In this document: piece by piece, positions 32,584-41,669 of the stretch | Layout: each line of letters begins with the position of its first letter | Position numbering within the stretch: the stretch's first letter is position 1 | NCBI RefSeq assembly: GCF_000948975.2 | Contig: NZ_CP059735.1 | Coordinates: forward strand, 3,782,001-3,846,000 | DNA from: Thalassomonas actiniarum | GTDB lineage: Bacteria; Pseudomonadota; Gammaproteobacteria; Enterobacterales; Alteromonadaceae | Direction: 5' to 3' | Length of the DNA stretch: 64,000 bases | Program-made: the position numbers and the translations under genes | The notes under the pieces: model-generated | The model's database searches: none | Seen by the model: only the letters and a program-made list of their open reading frames with translations | What the model was told of the DNA's origin: nothing

Positions 32584-34149
32584 ATGAAAGAAAACATAAC
32601 ACGCTTATATCTGATCATTTTTGTACTCACGTCAGGAATAACACTGGCTACGGCTGACAAGGCCAGCGCTAAAAGTGCAGAAATGTCTACCGGCGCCCCA
32701 CAAATTCAGTCGAGCTCGCACCAGGAAGTAAACCTCAGCCCAGGGAACTACTTCCTCATTGATCCCCTTGGAGGATACGATGCCTTGCAACTTAAACTGG
32801 CAACCGATGGCAGCGGTAAAATCAAAGAACACTCCGCAGCCAGTATCACTTGGCATAACAATGGCGCCACTACCGAAGTAACGACTCTAGAGCCACTGGT
32901 TTTATATCAATTTGCAGATTCAGAAACAGACAGTTACCGGGGGGAGTTAGTATCAATAACCCTTACGCCATCAACAGAGCCTGACCAGTCTGCTCTATAT
33001 CACTATGTAGCGCAGCAACGCATAATCCATAACGAGACCGGTGAGCTTATCGAGAGCTATCAAGAGCAAAGAGTTATTCAGTTAATCAATAGAAAAAATA
33101 CTCAAAGATGGCATTTGGATCTGGTTGGCAAAGAGTGGGTGATTGATGACATCGACCTGCTGACTTACCCTGAACAGCCTTACTTTCAGGGACTGAGCGC
33201 TGCCCGAGCCGCTTTCTTTGACAACGGGCTGGGTATATTTACCCACCATGACCAAACCATAAGTGATTTTAAATGGCGGTTAAAAGGACGTAAGTTAGAG
33301 ATCAAAACCCTGTCCGAGAGCAAAAAGCTCAGCTATTCATTTTGGATCACTGAACTTGTCGAGGATATAGGCGTAAAGTTTGTCGCCAATATACGGGGTA
33401 AGCATGCAAATACCTGGCGCACACGTAATGGTTATATGTTGATGCAGCAAGATAGCCGTTTTACCCCGGAAAGTGTTATCGGAAGCTGGTCAAGGGCGAA
33501 CGCACAATTTGACTATTATGCCGATCAGATACACGTGCCAAATATTGCACACCCGGCATCAAAATGGACAATATCTGATAGCGGTATCCTGTTGCGGGAT
33601 AAAATCGTCCACCCCGAACTTGGGGCCGTGGTGGAGTGTCCGGATGAACAATGTTATTTATCTTGCACCTTTACCCGGAATTTAATCGCCAAAATAGGCG
33701 ACACCCTATATTTTGAAAGCGGATTAGATTCTGAATTTTATGACCAGGGCCCGATTTTTTATCAAGGCTCGGCTATTCTGACAGCAAAATACAGTGAAAA
33801 AACCGGGGCAGAACAATTTGCTCATAGCTGGGTTGATTATGCCAGAATGCAACTTAATGATGTTGACGCTCAGACTTCACTTATCTTTGCTCCTGAGTTC
33901 GGTTCAGACGGCACTGAGCAGCATATTGTCTATAAAGATTCCCCCGGCAACCTCTATGGCCGCTACCAGGTGCTTGATGGCAAACTCCATATTACGCAAG
34001 ATGAGCAAACGCAGGTATATGAATTATTAAGCTTTAACAGGGATCACATCCAGGTATGCCGCTATTTCGACGGGCAATCATGTGAACAAGGCAGTCAGCT
34101 GACCTTCTCATTTAATAATAATGCCGGCAGCTTAACAACAAACGAGTAA
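32584..34149 (+). CDS. Secreted protein of unknown family
   Basis: A 521-aa protein I do not recognise. A signal peptide is likely (LYLIIFVLTSGITLATA, cleavage near residue 24). The mature part is acidic and rich in aromatic residues, without transmembrane segments. Repeated elements resembling short beta strands with W/F at the ends (GSWSRANAQFDYYADQ, FEWRL-like FKWRLKGRKLEIKTL, YGRYQVLDGKLHI) suggest a beta-rich fold. The pattern of a value followed by its written form, such as YQFADSETDSYRGELVSI, has no assigned meaning. Two Cys pairs (ECPDEQCYLSC, CRYFDGQSCEQG) may form disulfides in the periplasm. It stands alone with its own ribosome site (GAGGGATC). Periplasmic or extracellular location is inferred. 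Confidence 0.75.
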   Translation: MKENITRLYLIIFVLTSGITLATADKASAKSAEMSTGAPQIQSSSHQEVNLSPGNYFLIDPLGGYDALQLKLATDGSGKIKEHSAASITWHNNGATTEVTTLEPLVLYQFADSETDSYRGELVSITLTPSTEPDQSALYHYVAQQRIIHNETGELIESYQEQRVIQLINRKNTQRWHLDLVGKEWVIDDIDLLTYPEQPYFQGLSAARAAFFDNGLGIFTHHDQTISDFKWRLKGRKLEIKTLSESKKLSYSFWITELVEDIGVKFVANIRGKHANTWRTRNGYMLMQQDSRFTPESVIGSWSRANAQFDYYADQIHVPNIAHPASKWTISDSGILLRDKIVHPELGAVVECPDEQCYLSCTFTRNLIAKIGDTLYFESGLDSEFYDQGPIFYQGSAILTAKYSEKTGAEQFAHSWVDYARMQLNDVDAQTSLIFAPEFGSDGTEQHIVYKDSPGNLYGRYQVLDGKLHITQDEQTQVYELLSFNRDHIQVCRYFDGQSCEQGSQLTFSFNNNAGSLTTNE

Positions 34150-34268
34150 TAAAATGACGGGCTGACCAGAGCAGTTAACCATGGTTACGGCAAAGCAAGA
34201 CCCGCTTTACCTGTCGTGACTTAAATATCTTTGTCAGTTTATCTTATATAATTCTCATAAAAATAATG

Positions 34269-34301
34269 GGACTCCCCAACACCTAAGGTGAAAGGGAGTC
34301 C
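34269..34301. terminator. Hairpin between converging genes
   Basis: An 8-bp stem GGACTCCC/GGGAGTCC (34269-34276, 34294-34301) with an inner CACC/GGTG pairing. On the minus strand it is followed by ATTATTTTTA, so it probably ends the molybdoenzyme operon. Confidence 0.65.
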
Positions 34302-34366
34302 TATGCTCTACAGCTCAGTTATAGACAGGTACTAATAATCAGTGACCTGAAAATACAGCACCGCCA

Positions 34367-36379
34367 TTAATGCAATGGTGCTACCCCGCTACTGGGGTTA
34401 TCTGCCAGACCAATATCACGTGCGTGTTGTTCAAAACCTTTATTTCTCCAGAAGAAGGCACCCGGCATCGTTGTCGGTATGACCAGAACATAGAATAAGG
34501 CCCGGCCGATAGCGGCGGTAAAACAATTTACCAGCGCCAACAGTGTCCATGCCACCAATAAGCCGGCATCGTTAGTGCCGGTTAAATGCAGGACAAGTAA
34601 ACTTGTTGCCGCGATAATATTTAAAGCCAATAAAGTATTACGAAATATATAGGTTTTCCCAAAGGTGGTTGACTGTATGTAATGGGCTGCCCCTCCTTCA
34701 TTTTCACTGCGGTTTAAATCATAGCTGTGCTTGATTAAGCCCAGCGCCTCAATGAGCATGCCGAAGATAAATACGCTGGCAAAGACCGCCGTTGCCGTGT
34801 CGATGGCTTTCCCCTGAACCGTTAATGTCGACAGCACAATAATACCGCCAATAAAAGCCCCTAAAGACAAACTATTGCCGGCAAATGCGGTACTGGTTTG
34901 TATATGGTTCCAAAACGGACGCGCTTTAATTTGATAACACTTGTTCATATAGAAGAGGCCTGCAGCCCCCGCCAGCAAAGTAAAAATACCAAAACCTGTG
35001 ACTAAGGTATCTAAGGGAAGCCCCTGGGTTAGCAGGACTAAATCTATTGAGGTGACATTATTAACAGCTGTCACCAGGTATTCGTTGCCGGGCAATAAAA
35101 ACAGTGAGGTTAATGCACAACCTGTGCAGAAAAGCGCTAAACCAAAACCTTCGCGAGCCATAGGTGAATGACGTAAGTTGTTAAATCCCCGATAAAACCG
35201 CATCGGCTTACCCAGATGGGTCACACTCATCAATAAGGCAAAGGTGGTCATGGCTAAAGACGTTACCGTCAGCGGTAAAAACATATCTGACGCAACAAAA
35301 CTGCTTAACGCTTCAATGCCTAACAAAGCGCCTAAAAATGGAATTAAAAAGACTCCGAAAGCTGCCTGGGCAAATAAAGTAAATAATACCAGCGGGTTTT
35401 CCCTGCTGTTTAACCGCTTGAAGTTCCAATGTTTGGCTTTGCCTGCTTTTTGGTCTATCGCCGGTTTGTACTGTCCCTTCTCGTTGCGATGATATTTAAC
35501 CGGCATGGAGTCGGTGCGTGTCATTTCATTGGGCAAGGTTCTGGTCTGCTGAAAACGTATATTGGGATGGGTAATTTCAGGGGTTGGGAAACCGGGGATC
35601 TCTGTTTTACATTGCTCACGGTTTTCCGGGGTGTTTTCAATAACGCCAAAATCTAGAGCATTACCGACGCAGGCTGAGACACAAGCGGGTTTTAAGCCAA
35701 CCTCTAACCGGTCAACACACATATTACATTTGGACACCCGCCCTTTGACCGGGTCCAACTGCGGTGCGTTATAAGGGCATACCCAGGTGCAATAGCCGCA
35801 ACCAAAACAGGTCTCAGGGTCTTGCAGCACCGCGCCGTATTCGGCATGTTTGGTATAGGCACGTGTCGGACAGCCTTTTAAACAAACCGGGTCGTCACAA
35901 TGATTACATGCCATGGAAATATTCATGCGCTTATAATCCGGGTATGAGCCCCCTTCCACATAACCTACCGAGCGAAAAGCAAGATGTGCCGGCGTTTCAT
36001 TTTTTTCTGCACAGGCAGACTCACAGGCATGGCAGCCGATACAGTTATCCGCGGTAAAGAAAAATCCGTGTTGTTTATTGCGGTTAGGATTACTGCCCAC
36101 TTCCGGGTTTTCGTTGATGTACATGGGGCGTTCTTTGGGAAGGCCGGTAAGATCGACCAAATCAATCAGTTTGCCGTAGCGATTTTCTTCTTTCACCTCC
36201 TGGTCCGGTAAAAACGCATAACTTTGCTCCTGGGTGCGCACTTCCCAATGATTGGAGCGCCCCTCTTGTTCCTTGCCTACCGCCTCTTTTGCCGGGTCAA
36301 AACTTTCTACCCCCGAATCGTCGGCCGCCGGGATCTTGGTTGACGCGGTTTTTTGCGGAGTAACATTTTCTTCTATCAT
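34367..36379 (-). CDS. Fused 4Fe-4S ferredoxin and DmsC-like membrane anchor subunit
   Basis: A 670-aa electron-transfer subunit joining two functions usually on separate genes. After a polar N-terminus of about 100 residues, a DmsB/NrfC-like domain carries four Cys clusters: CIGCHACESAC, CNHCDDPVCLKGC, CFGCGYCTWVC and CNMCVDRLEVGLKPAC, for four [4Fe-4S] centres. A linker is followed, from about residue 325, by a DmsC-like anchor with about eight hydrophobic helices (first NPLVLFTLFAQAAFGVFLI) and VTHLGKPMRFYRG. The start is ATG 36379 behind GAGGA, 22 bp after the catalytic gene. There is no Tat signal, so the Fe-S part faces the cytoplasm. It would link the quinone pool to the catalytic subunit upstream. 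Confidence 0.85.
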   Translation of the reverse strand: MIEENVTPQKTASTKIPAADDSGVESFDPAKEAVGKEQEGRSNHWEVRTQEQSYAFLPDQEVKEENRYGKLIDLVDLTGLPKERPMYINENPEVGSNPNRNKQHGFFFTADNCIGCHACESACAEKNETPAHLAFRSVGYVEGGSYPDYKRMNISMACNHCDDPVCLKGCPTRAYTKHAEYGAVLQDPETCFGCGYCTWVCPYNAPQLDPVKGRVSKCNMCVDRLEVGLKPACVSACVGNALDFGVIENTPENREQCKTEIPGFPTPEITHPNIRFQQTRTLPNEMTRTDSMPVKYHRNEKGQYKPAIDQKAGKAKHWNFKRLNSRENPLVLFTLFAQAAFGVFLIPFLGALLGIEALSSFVASDMFLPLTVTSLAMTTFALLMSVTHLGKPMRFYRGFNNLRHSPMAREGFGLALFCTGCALTSLFLLPGNEYLVTAVNNVTSIDLVLLTQGLPLDTLVTGFGIFTLLAGAAGLFYMNKCYQIKARPFWNHIQTSTAFAGNSLSLGAFIGGIIVLSTLTVQGKAIDTATAVFASVFIFGMLIEALGLIKHSYDLNRSENEGGAAHYIQSTTFGKTYIFRNTLLALNIIAATSLLVLHLTGTNDAGLLVAWTLLALVNCFTAAIGRALFYVLVIPTTMPGAFFWRNKGFEQHARDIGLADNPSSGVAPLH

Positions 36380-36401
36380 GATATTGTCCTCTATCAGGCG
36401 T

Positions 36402-38603
36402 CTAAAAGGTTCTACGTTCAGCATTAAGGCGAGCGGCTTCAAGCTGGTCTACCGGTTCTATACGTACCGAGCCTTGTTTAAAAGCAGGCTGACGCGAATA
36501 AGGGTCAAGCAAGCCCAGCGTTAAACGGTTAACACAGTCATGAAAATGAAAAGGGATAAAAACCATATTGCGCGATACCCTCTGGGTAAGCTGTACCATC
36601 ACCACGGCATCGCCGCGGCGGCTGGTTAAGCGCACATAACTTTGATGCTCAATCCCTAATTCCTTCGCGGCATCCGGATTCATTTCCATATAAGGGGTCG
36701 GGCTGAACTTATTACAGTTGCCTATTTTTCCGGTGCGGGTGCGGGTATGAAAATGTTCAACCACACGGCCGCTGTTTAACCAGAAAGGATAATCGGCACA
36801 CGGCTGTTCGTTGTTGTTGTAAAAATTGACGGCAATCAGGTTGGCTTTGCCGCTTGGGGTGGGAAATACGCCGTCGGTATACAGGCGGGGAGCGCCCTTA
36901 AGCCCTTCATCGCCTTCACGGTATGGCCATTGAATGCCGCGCGCCTCGATAAGCTTCTTATAACTCATGCCGGAAATATCGAGATTACGCGGCCTGCCAT
37001 AAGTGGTGCCTTTTGACAGCTGCTTCATTTCATTAAAAGCCCCTTCCGCCGTATCAGGAAAGTGAATGATTTTGCCGTTATCAAAGCGTTTCGCCATCTG
37101 ATTAAAAATCCAAAAGTCGGGTTTGGAATTGGCATAAGGCTCGATGGCATTACTGATCAGGTTAACACGGCGTTCGGTATTGGTATGGCAACCTTCTTTT
37201 TCCGCCCATACCGACGCCGGAAAATAAACATGAGAATATTGGTTGGTTTCAACATCTTCATAAACATCCTGCACCACCAGAAAATCAAGTTTCTCCAACG
37301 CCTTTCTGATGCGGCTGGTGTTTGGCATCGAGGTCATCGGATTGGTGGCGACCAGCCACATGCCTTTGATTTCACCGGTTTCTATGGCAGGAAAAATATC
37401 GGTTTGCGCCAGACCCCGTTTTTTAGGGAAAAATTCAGGGTCTATGCCCCAAAAGTCGGCGATTTCCTGGCGGTCGGCTTCATTTTCCAAATAACGATAG
37501 CCGGGTAAGCCCGAGCAGGATGACCATTCACGTGTGCCCATGGCATTGCATTGGCCGGTAATGGATAGGCTTGTGCCCCCGGGTTTACCTATGTTGCCGG
37601 TGATCAGGTTAAGGTTGTTGATATTGGCCACGCCGTCTGAGCCATGGGTCGACTGGTTGATGCCCATGGTCCAGATACTCATGGCCGCCGGTGCTTTGGC
37701 ATAAATGCGGGCAACATTGCGAATGGTATCTTCATCTATACCGCACAAATGCTGGGCTTCCTTGGGGTTATAGTCTTGCACCAGGGCCTTTATCTGCTCA
37801 AAGCCCTGGGTGTGGGCGTCGATATAAGCTTGATCCTGCAGGTTCTCGTTAATGATCACAAACATCATGGAATTAATTAAAATACAGTCGGTGCCCGGGG
37901 TAATGGGCAAATGGATATCGGCAAACTGCGCCAGCATGGTCACCCTCGGGTCAACCACTATCAGCGGGAATTTACGTTTTTCCAGCGCTTCTTTTAATCG
38001 CCAATAAATAATCGGGTGCTGTTCAGGTAAGTTGGAGCCAAAGGCCATAAAACAATGGGTATGCTCAAAATCACCATAACAGCCGGGAGGGCCGTCCGAG
38101 CCAAATGAACGTTTATAGCCGCTTACCGCCGATGCCATACAAAGTGTGGTATTGCCGTCGTAGTTGTTGGTGCCGATACAACCCCGGGTTAATTTGCCCA
38201 GGGTATAAAACTCTTCCGTTAATAATTGTCCGGTAGAGACAACCGCAAAAGCATCTCGGCCATATTTTTCCTGGATGGCTTTAATTTTGCCCGCCGTGGT
38301 ATCAAGGGCATGATCCCAGCTGGTTTTTTCAAACTTTTCATAATGTTTATCGCGGATCAGCGGCTCAGTGCCGCGGCCGGGACTTTCAAAAAGTTCATGC
38401 TCCAAGATGCCTTTGATGCACAACTTGCCGCGGTTAACATCGGCGCCGGCATGTCCCCTGGTGGTCACAATGCGCTTTTCGTCATCAAGACCAATTTCGA
38501 TAGAACAGCCGGTAGAGCAGTAATTGCAGGTAGTGTATTTCCAGGTTGACACTTTTTTTGCGGGAATTGAGATGGGTTTTCTATTTTTACGTCCAAACAG
38601 CAT
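36402..38603 (-). CDS. Molybdopterin oxidoreductase catalytic subunit (NapA/NasA-like)
   Basis: A 733-aa Mo-bis-MGD enzyme. An N-terminal [4Fe-4S] site is formed by Cys26, Cys29, Cys33 and Cys62 (TTCNYCSTGCS and GKLCIKG). The molybdenum ligand is probably Cys155 in NTTLCMASAVSG, the position used in periplasmic and assimilatory nitrate reductases; GCYGDFEHT and GSNLPEQHPIIYWRL also resemble NapA/NasA. The cofactor-binding C-terminal domain is complete (LNSGRVVEHFHTRTRTGKI). No Tat signal is present, so the enzyme acts in the cytoplasm. It is the first gene of a two-gene operon with the fused ferredoxin/anchor subunit. No dedicated chaperone is adjacent. Nitrate is possible but the substrate cannot be settled from sequence. 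Confidence 0.87.
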   Translation of the reverse strand: MLFGRKNRKPISIPAKKVSTWKYTTCNYCSTGCSIEIGLDDEKRIVTTRGHAGADVNRGKLCIKGILEHELFESPGRGTEPLIRDKHYEKFEKTSWDHALDTTAGKIKAIQEKYGRDAFAVVSTGQLLTEEFYTLGKLTRGCIGTNNYDGNTTLCMASAVSGYKRSFGSDGPPGCYGDFEHTHCFMAFGSNLPEQHPIIYWRLKEALEKRKFPLIVVDPRVTMLAQFADIHLPITPGTDCILINSMMFVIINENLQDQAYIDAHTQGFEQIKALVQDYNPKEAQHLCGIDEDTIRNVARIYAKAPAAMSIWTMGINQSTHGSDGVANINNLNLITGNIGKPGGTSLSITGQCNAMGTREWSSCSGLPGYRYLENEADRQEIADFWGIDPEFFPKKRGLAQTDIFPAIETGEIKGMWLVATNPMTSMPNTSRIRKALEKLDFLVVQDVYEDVETNQYSHVYFPASVWAEKEGCHTNTERRVNLISNAIEPYANSKPDFWIFNQMAKRFDNGKIIHFPDTAEGAFNEMKQLSKGTTYGRPRNLDISGMSYKKLIEARGIQWPYREGDEGLKGAPRLYTDGVFPTPSGKANLIAVNFYNNNEQPCADYPFWLNSGRVVEHFHTRTRTGKIGNCNKFSPTPYMEMNPDAAKELGIEHQSYVRLTSRRGDAVVMVQLTQRVSRNMVFIPFHFHDCVNRLTLGLLDPYSRQPAFKQGSVRIEPVDQLEAARLNAERRTF

Positions 38604-38941
38604 AGCCGGTTCCTAATAAACGTCATTGTCCGTTGCTTTTACAAGGCATAAATTGTGCCCAAATAAATGTGACTTAAAATCAATTTGTTAGCAAAGCACC
38701 AGCCTCACTATTTGCCTTATGAAAGTGCGCATGCGCCTTTTTGGTGCGTAAAAAAGGCAAAAGTGTCTGCACGCTTTACACCAGCAACGGCTGTATCGAT
38801 CGCCGCTTGATAACAGCGCAAATAAATAACTGAACGGGGAGTTTTCATTTCTGTTATCAATCTCATCAAAAAACATGCTGGTCAGCTTAATAGAGAAGTT
38901 TTATACTTCAGCCCTCGATTTTTCTAATAAGAATTATTTCC
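38604..38941. other. Divergent promoter region
   Basis: A 338-bp gap between the molybdoenzyme operon and the M28 peptidase gene, which are divergent. It must hold both promoters. I looked for FNR and CRP sites and found none that fit. A GCGC-rich patch at 38728-38790 has partial inverted symmetry. Confidence 0.5.
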
Positions 38942-40567
38942 ATGAATAAAATAAAAGGATTAGTGCTTATCGGCACGGCGGCATTAACCGGCTGCATGTC
39001 CGGCACAGAGCCGACAAACGCTTTTGACAACAGTTACAACAGCATCAACGCCCAGCAACTGGCAGACCATGTGAAAGTCTTGGCCTCCGACAAATTCGGC
39101 GGCCGAGCCCCTTCAAGCGAAGGTGAAAAACTCACCCTTGAATACCTGACCGAGCAGTTTAAAGCCATAGGCTTTAAGCCGGGCAACGGCGACAGCTTCC
39201 TGCAGCAAGTACCGCTGGTTTCTATTGAAGCCTCAACCGATATGGTGTTGTCTATCGGCGGTAAAGATTACCAGTACCGCACCGACATGGTGATGGGCAG
39301 CAGCCGCATCACCGAGCTGTCTCAGCTAAAAGATTCTGAGCTGGTATTCGTCGGTTACGGTATTAACGCACCGGAATATAACTGGAATGACTACCAGGGA
39401 CTGGATGTTAAAGGCAAAACCGTCGTGATCCTGGTGAACGATCCCGGCTATGCCACACAAAACCCGGAGCTGTTTACCGGTAATGCCATGACCTATTACG
39501 GCCGCTGGACCTATAAATACGAAGAAGCCAGCCGCCAGGGCGCTGAAGGCGCCATTATCATCCATGAAACCGCACCGGCCTCATACGGCTGGAATGTAGT
39601 GAAAAACTCCTGGTCAGGCCCGCAGTTTGGTTTCCAGCGTGATGATTTGAACATGAACCGCGTCGCCGTTGAAGGCTGGGTGACCACTGAGGTGGCACAG
39701 GAATTATTCACTAAGGCCGGCTTAGACTTTACCGATGCCAAAGCCAAAGCCGCCAAAGGCAGCTTTAATGTTGACATGGGCGAGCTAACCGCCTCGGTCA
39801 CGGTAAACAACACCATCAAAAAGTCGGTTTCCAACAACTTTATTGCCACCCTGCCCGGCTCGAAAAAACCACAGGAGCACATTTTATACAGCGCTCACTG
39901 GGATCACCTGGGCACAGACTTAAGCAAAGAAGGCGATCAAATCTATAACGGCGCGGTTGATAATGCCACCGGTACCGCGGCACTGATTGAAGTTGCCGAA
40001 GCTTTCGCCAAGTTGGACAAGGTTCCTGAGCGTTCCATTACCTTTTTAGCGGTAACGGCTGAAGAGCAAGGTTTGTTGGGTTCTAAATTCTATGCCGCCA
40101 ATCCGGTGATCCCCGCTCAAAACACAGTCGCCAACATCAATATGGATGCCCTTAACGTTAACGGTAAAAGTAAAGATGTTGCCGTATACGGCCTGGGACA
40201 ATCCCAGCTTGATGATTACCTGAGCAAAGCAGCCGTTAAGCAAGACCGCATCATTTCCGGCGATCCGCGCCCGGCCAGCGGCATCTACTACCGCTCGGAT
40301 CATTTCGCTTTCGCCAATATCGGTATCCCGGCATTATACGCCAAAGGTGGCGCACAGCCGGCCGATGAAGCAACGGCAAAATTGCGCGAAACCTTAGATG
40401 CTAAATTGAAGAAGTGTTATCACAACTTATGCGACGAATACTCAAGCGATTGGGATTTATCCGGTGCAGTGCAGGATATGCAATTGTTCTTTGATATTGG
40501 TTACGAGCTCTCTGTCGACGGCCAGTGGCCAAACTGGAGTAAAACCTCTGAGTTTAAACGCCAGTAA
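38942..40567 (+). CDS. M28 family zinc aminopeptidase, lipoprotein
   Basis: A 541-aa exported metallopeptidase. The N-terminus is a lipoprotein signal (LVLIGTAALTGC, lipobox LTGC, Cys at about residue 18). An M28 catalytic domain is split by a PA-type insert (about 130-290: VFVGYGINAPEYNWNDYQG to GAEGAIIIHE). Zinc ligands are in order: His in YSAHWDHLG, Asp in GAVDNATGTA, Glu-Glu in TAEEQGLLGS, Asp in NINMDALN and His in YRSDHFAFA. It would trim N-terminal residues from peptides at the envelope. It is probably a single gene with its own promoter. Outer versus inner membrane sorting is not decided; the +2 residue is Met, not Asp, favouring the outer membrane. Confidence 0.9.
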   Translation: MNKIKGLVLIGTAALTGCMSGTEPTNAFDNSYNSINAQQLADHVKVLASDKFGGRAPSSEGEKLTLEYLTEQFKAIGFKPGNGDSFLQQVPLVSIEASTDMVLSIGGKDYQYRTDMVMGSSRITELSQLKDSELVFVGYGINAPEYNWNDYQGLDVKGKTVVILVNDPGYATQNPELFTGNAMTYYGRWTYKYEEASRQGAEGAIIIHETAPASYGWNVVKNSWSGPQFGFQRDDLNMNRVAVEGWVTTEVAQELFTKAGLDFTDAKAKAAKGSFNVDMGELTASVTVNNTIKKSVSNNFIATLPGSKKPQEHILYSAHWDHLGTDLSKEGDQIYNGAVDNATGTAALIEVAEAFAKLDKVPERSITFLAVTAEEQGLLGSKFYAANPVIPAQNTVANINMDALNVNGKSKDVAVYGLGQSQLDDYLSKAAVKQDRIISGDPRPASGIYYRSDHFAFANIGIPALYAKGGAQPADEATAKLRETLDAKLKKCYHNLCDEYSSDWDLSGAVQDMQLFFDIGYELSVDGQWPNWSKTSEFKRQ

Positions 40568-41318
40568 TTTTTAAGCAAATATCAGCCCGCACCATAATAG
40601 AGCTCCTTCTGTGATAGTGCGGGCTATCTAGCCACCAACTGAAGATATTGCCAAGAACTGAAGTGTTTTTAAACAGCCTTACTGAACCAGCATAAAGGCT
40701 GATTAATACTAACTCCCCTCAATCCTCCAAGCCAAAAGCTTATCGGGCTAGAATAACCGACCTGATACTTATCCATTAGTTTTCAACGGCAAAAGATAAA
40801 CGGCCAAAGCCCTGAAAATCATTACTCGTTGAGGCATCAAGCAGGCTATATCCGTCAATATGTTGATTTTATTGCCGGCCCCCATCAAGGGATTGAGCTG
40901 GATGTGAGTAAACCGCTGCTCTACTTAAACAAAAGCCGATCTCCATGATGTTCATGACTGTTAAGATATGCAAGATGCGATATGGAAAACCGTTATGATT
41001 TTTCGTCGCAAACCAGGTAAACATAAGAAAATGTATGGTACGTCAAACCAAGAACGGAAGGAGTTGTTAAACTGACAGCGCCAGTTATCGATTTGCAACT
41101 ACTCACCTCCTGGCTGCCTAGGGTTAAATAACTCGCCAAAATGAATTATCTGGATTATTAACTTTGCGGATTTATGGAAAATCAAAGTTATGCTAGTATG
41201 CCAGCCATATACGCATCGCGCTTAAATGTAATTTCGCACTTATTAAAATGAATGTTGCTGCCACATAGCCTATACCCCGGCAACAACAATAAAAACTGAA
41301 GAATATAAAGGTAAAAAA
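40568..41318. other. Long gene-free stretch with possible coding remnants
   Basis: About 750 bp without an intact gene. A short open run at 40832-40948 reads YIRQYVDFIAGPHQ and LYLNKSRSP, and another small frame near 40970 reads MQDAIWKTVMIFRRKPGKHK. Both look like pieces of decayed genes but cannot be named. The last 100 bp hold the promoter of the yffB-dapE operon. Confidence 0.5.
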
Positions 41319-41669
41319 ATGACAGTAATATACGGTATAAACAACTGCGACACCGTGAAAAAAGCCCTGAAGTGGTTAAATCAAAACAATGTTGACCACA
41401 CCTTTTATGATTTTAAAAAACAGCAGCTGACACCAGAACTGTTAACCTCATTTGTTGAAAAAAGCGACTGGGCCAACTTACTCAATAAACGCAGCACGAC
41501 CTTTCGCAACCTGCCTGCAGAAATTAAAGACAACCTCACCGAAGAAAATATGTTTAAGGCAGTCATGGAGCAGCCTACCCTGCTGAAACGTCCGCTACTG
41601 GCCATTAACGGCCAGCTGCATTTAGGTTTTAAAGACGCCAGCTATCAGGAACTGTTTGACAATGCCTAA
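41319..41669 (+). CDS. yffB: ArsC/Spx family protein YffB
   Basis: A 116-aa thioredoxin-fold protein of the ArsC/Spx superfamily. It begins [18 protein letters not shown] with the single conserved Cys (about residue 10) and has [14 protein letters not shown] and [16 protein letters not shown], all typical of YffB. The E. coli family member lies next to dapE, as here. Glutathione-dependent reductase activity has been suggested for the family but the substrate is unknown. Its 3' end overlaps the dapE start by 8 bp. The ribosome site AAAGGTAAAAA precedes the ATG. First gene of a four-gene operon. Confidence 0.92.
   Translation: MTVIYGINNCDTVKKALKWLNQNNVDHTFYDFKKQQLTPELLTSFVEKSDWANLLNKRSTTFRNLPAEIKDNLTEENMFKAVMEQPTLLKRPLLAINGQLHLGFKDASYQELFDNA

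Noticed and set aside
38670-38690. Possible FNR or CRP site (TGTGACTTAAAATCAA)
   Set aside because: The half-sites are mismatched in sequence and spacing for both TTGAT-N4-ATCAA and TGTGA-N6-TCACA.
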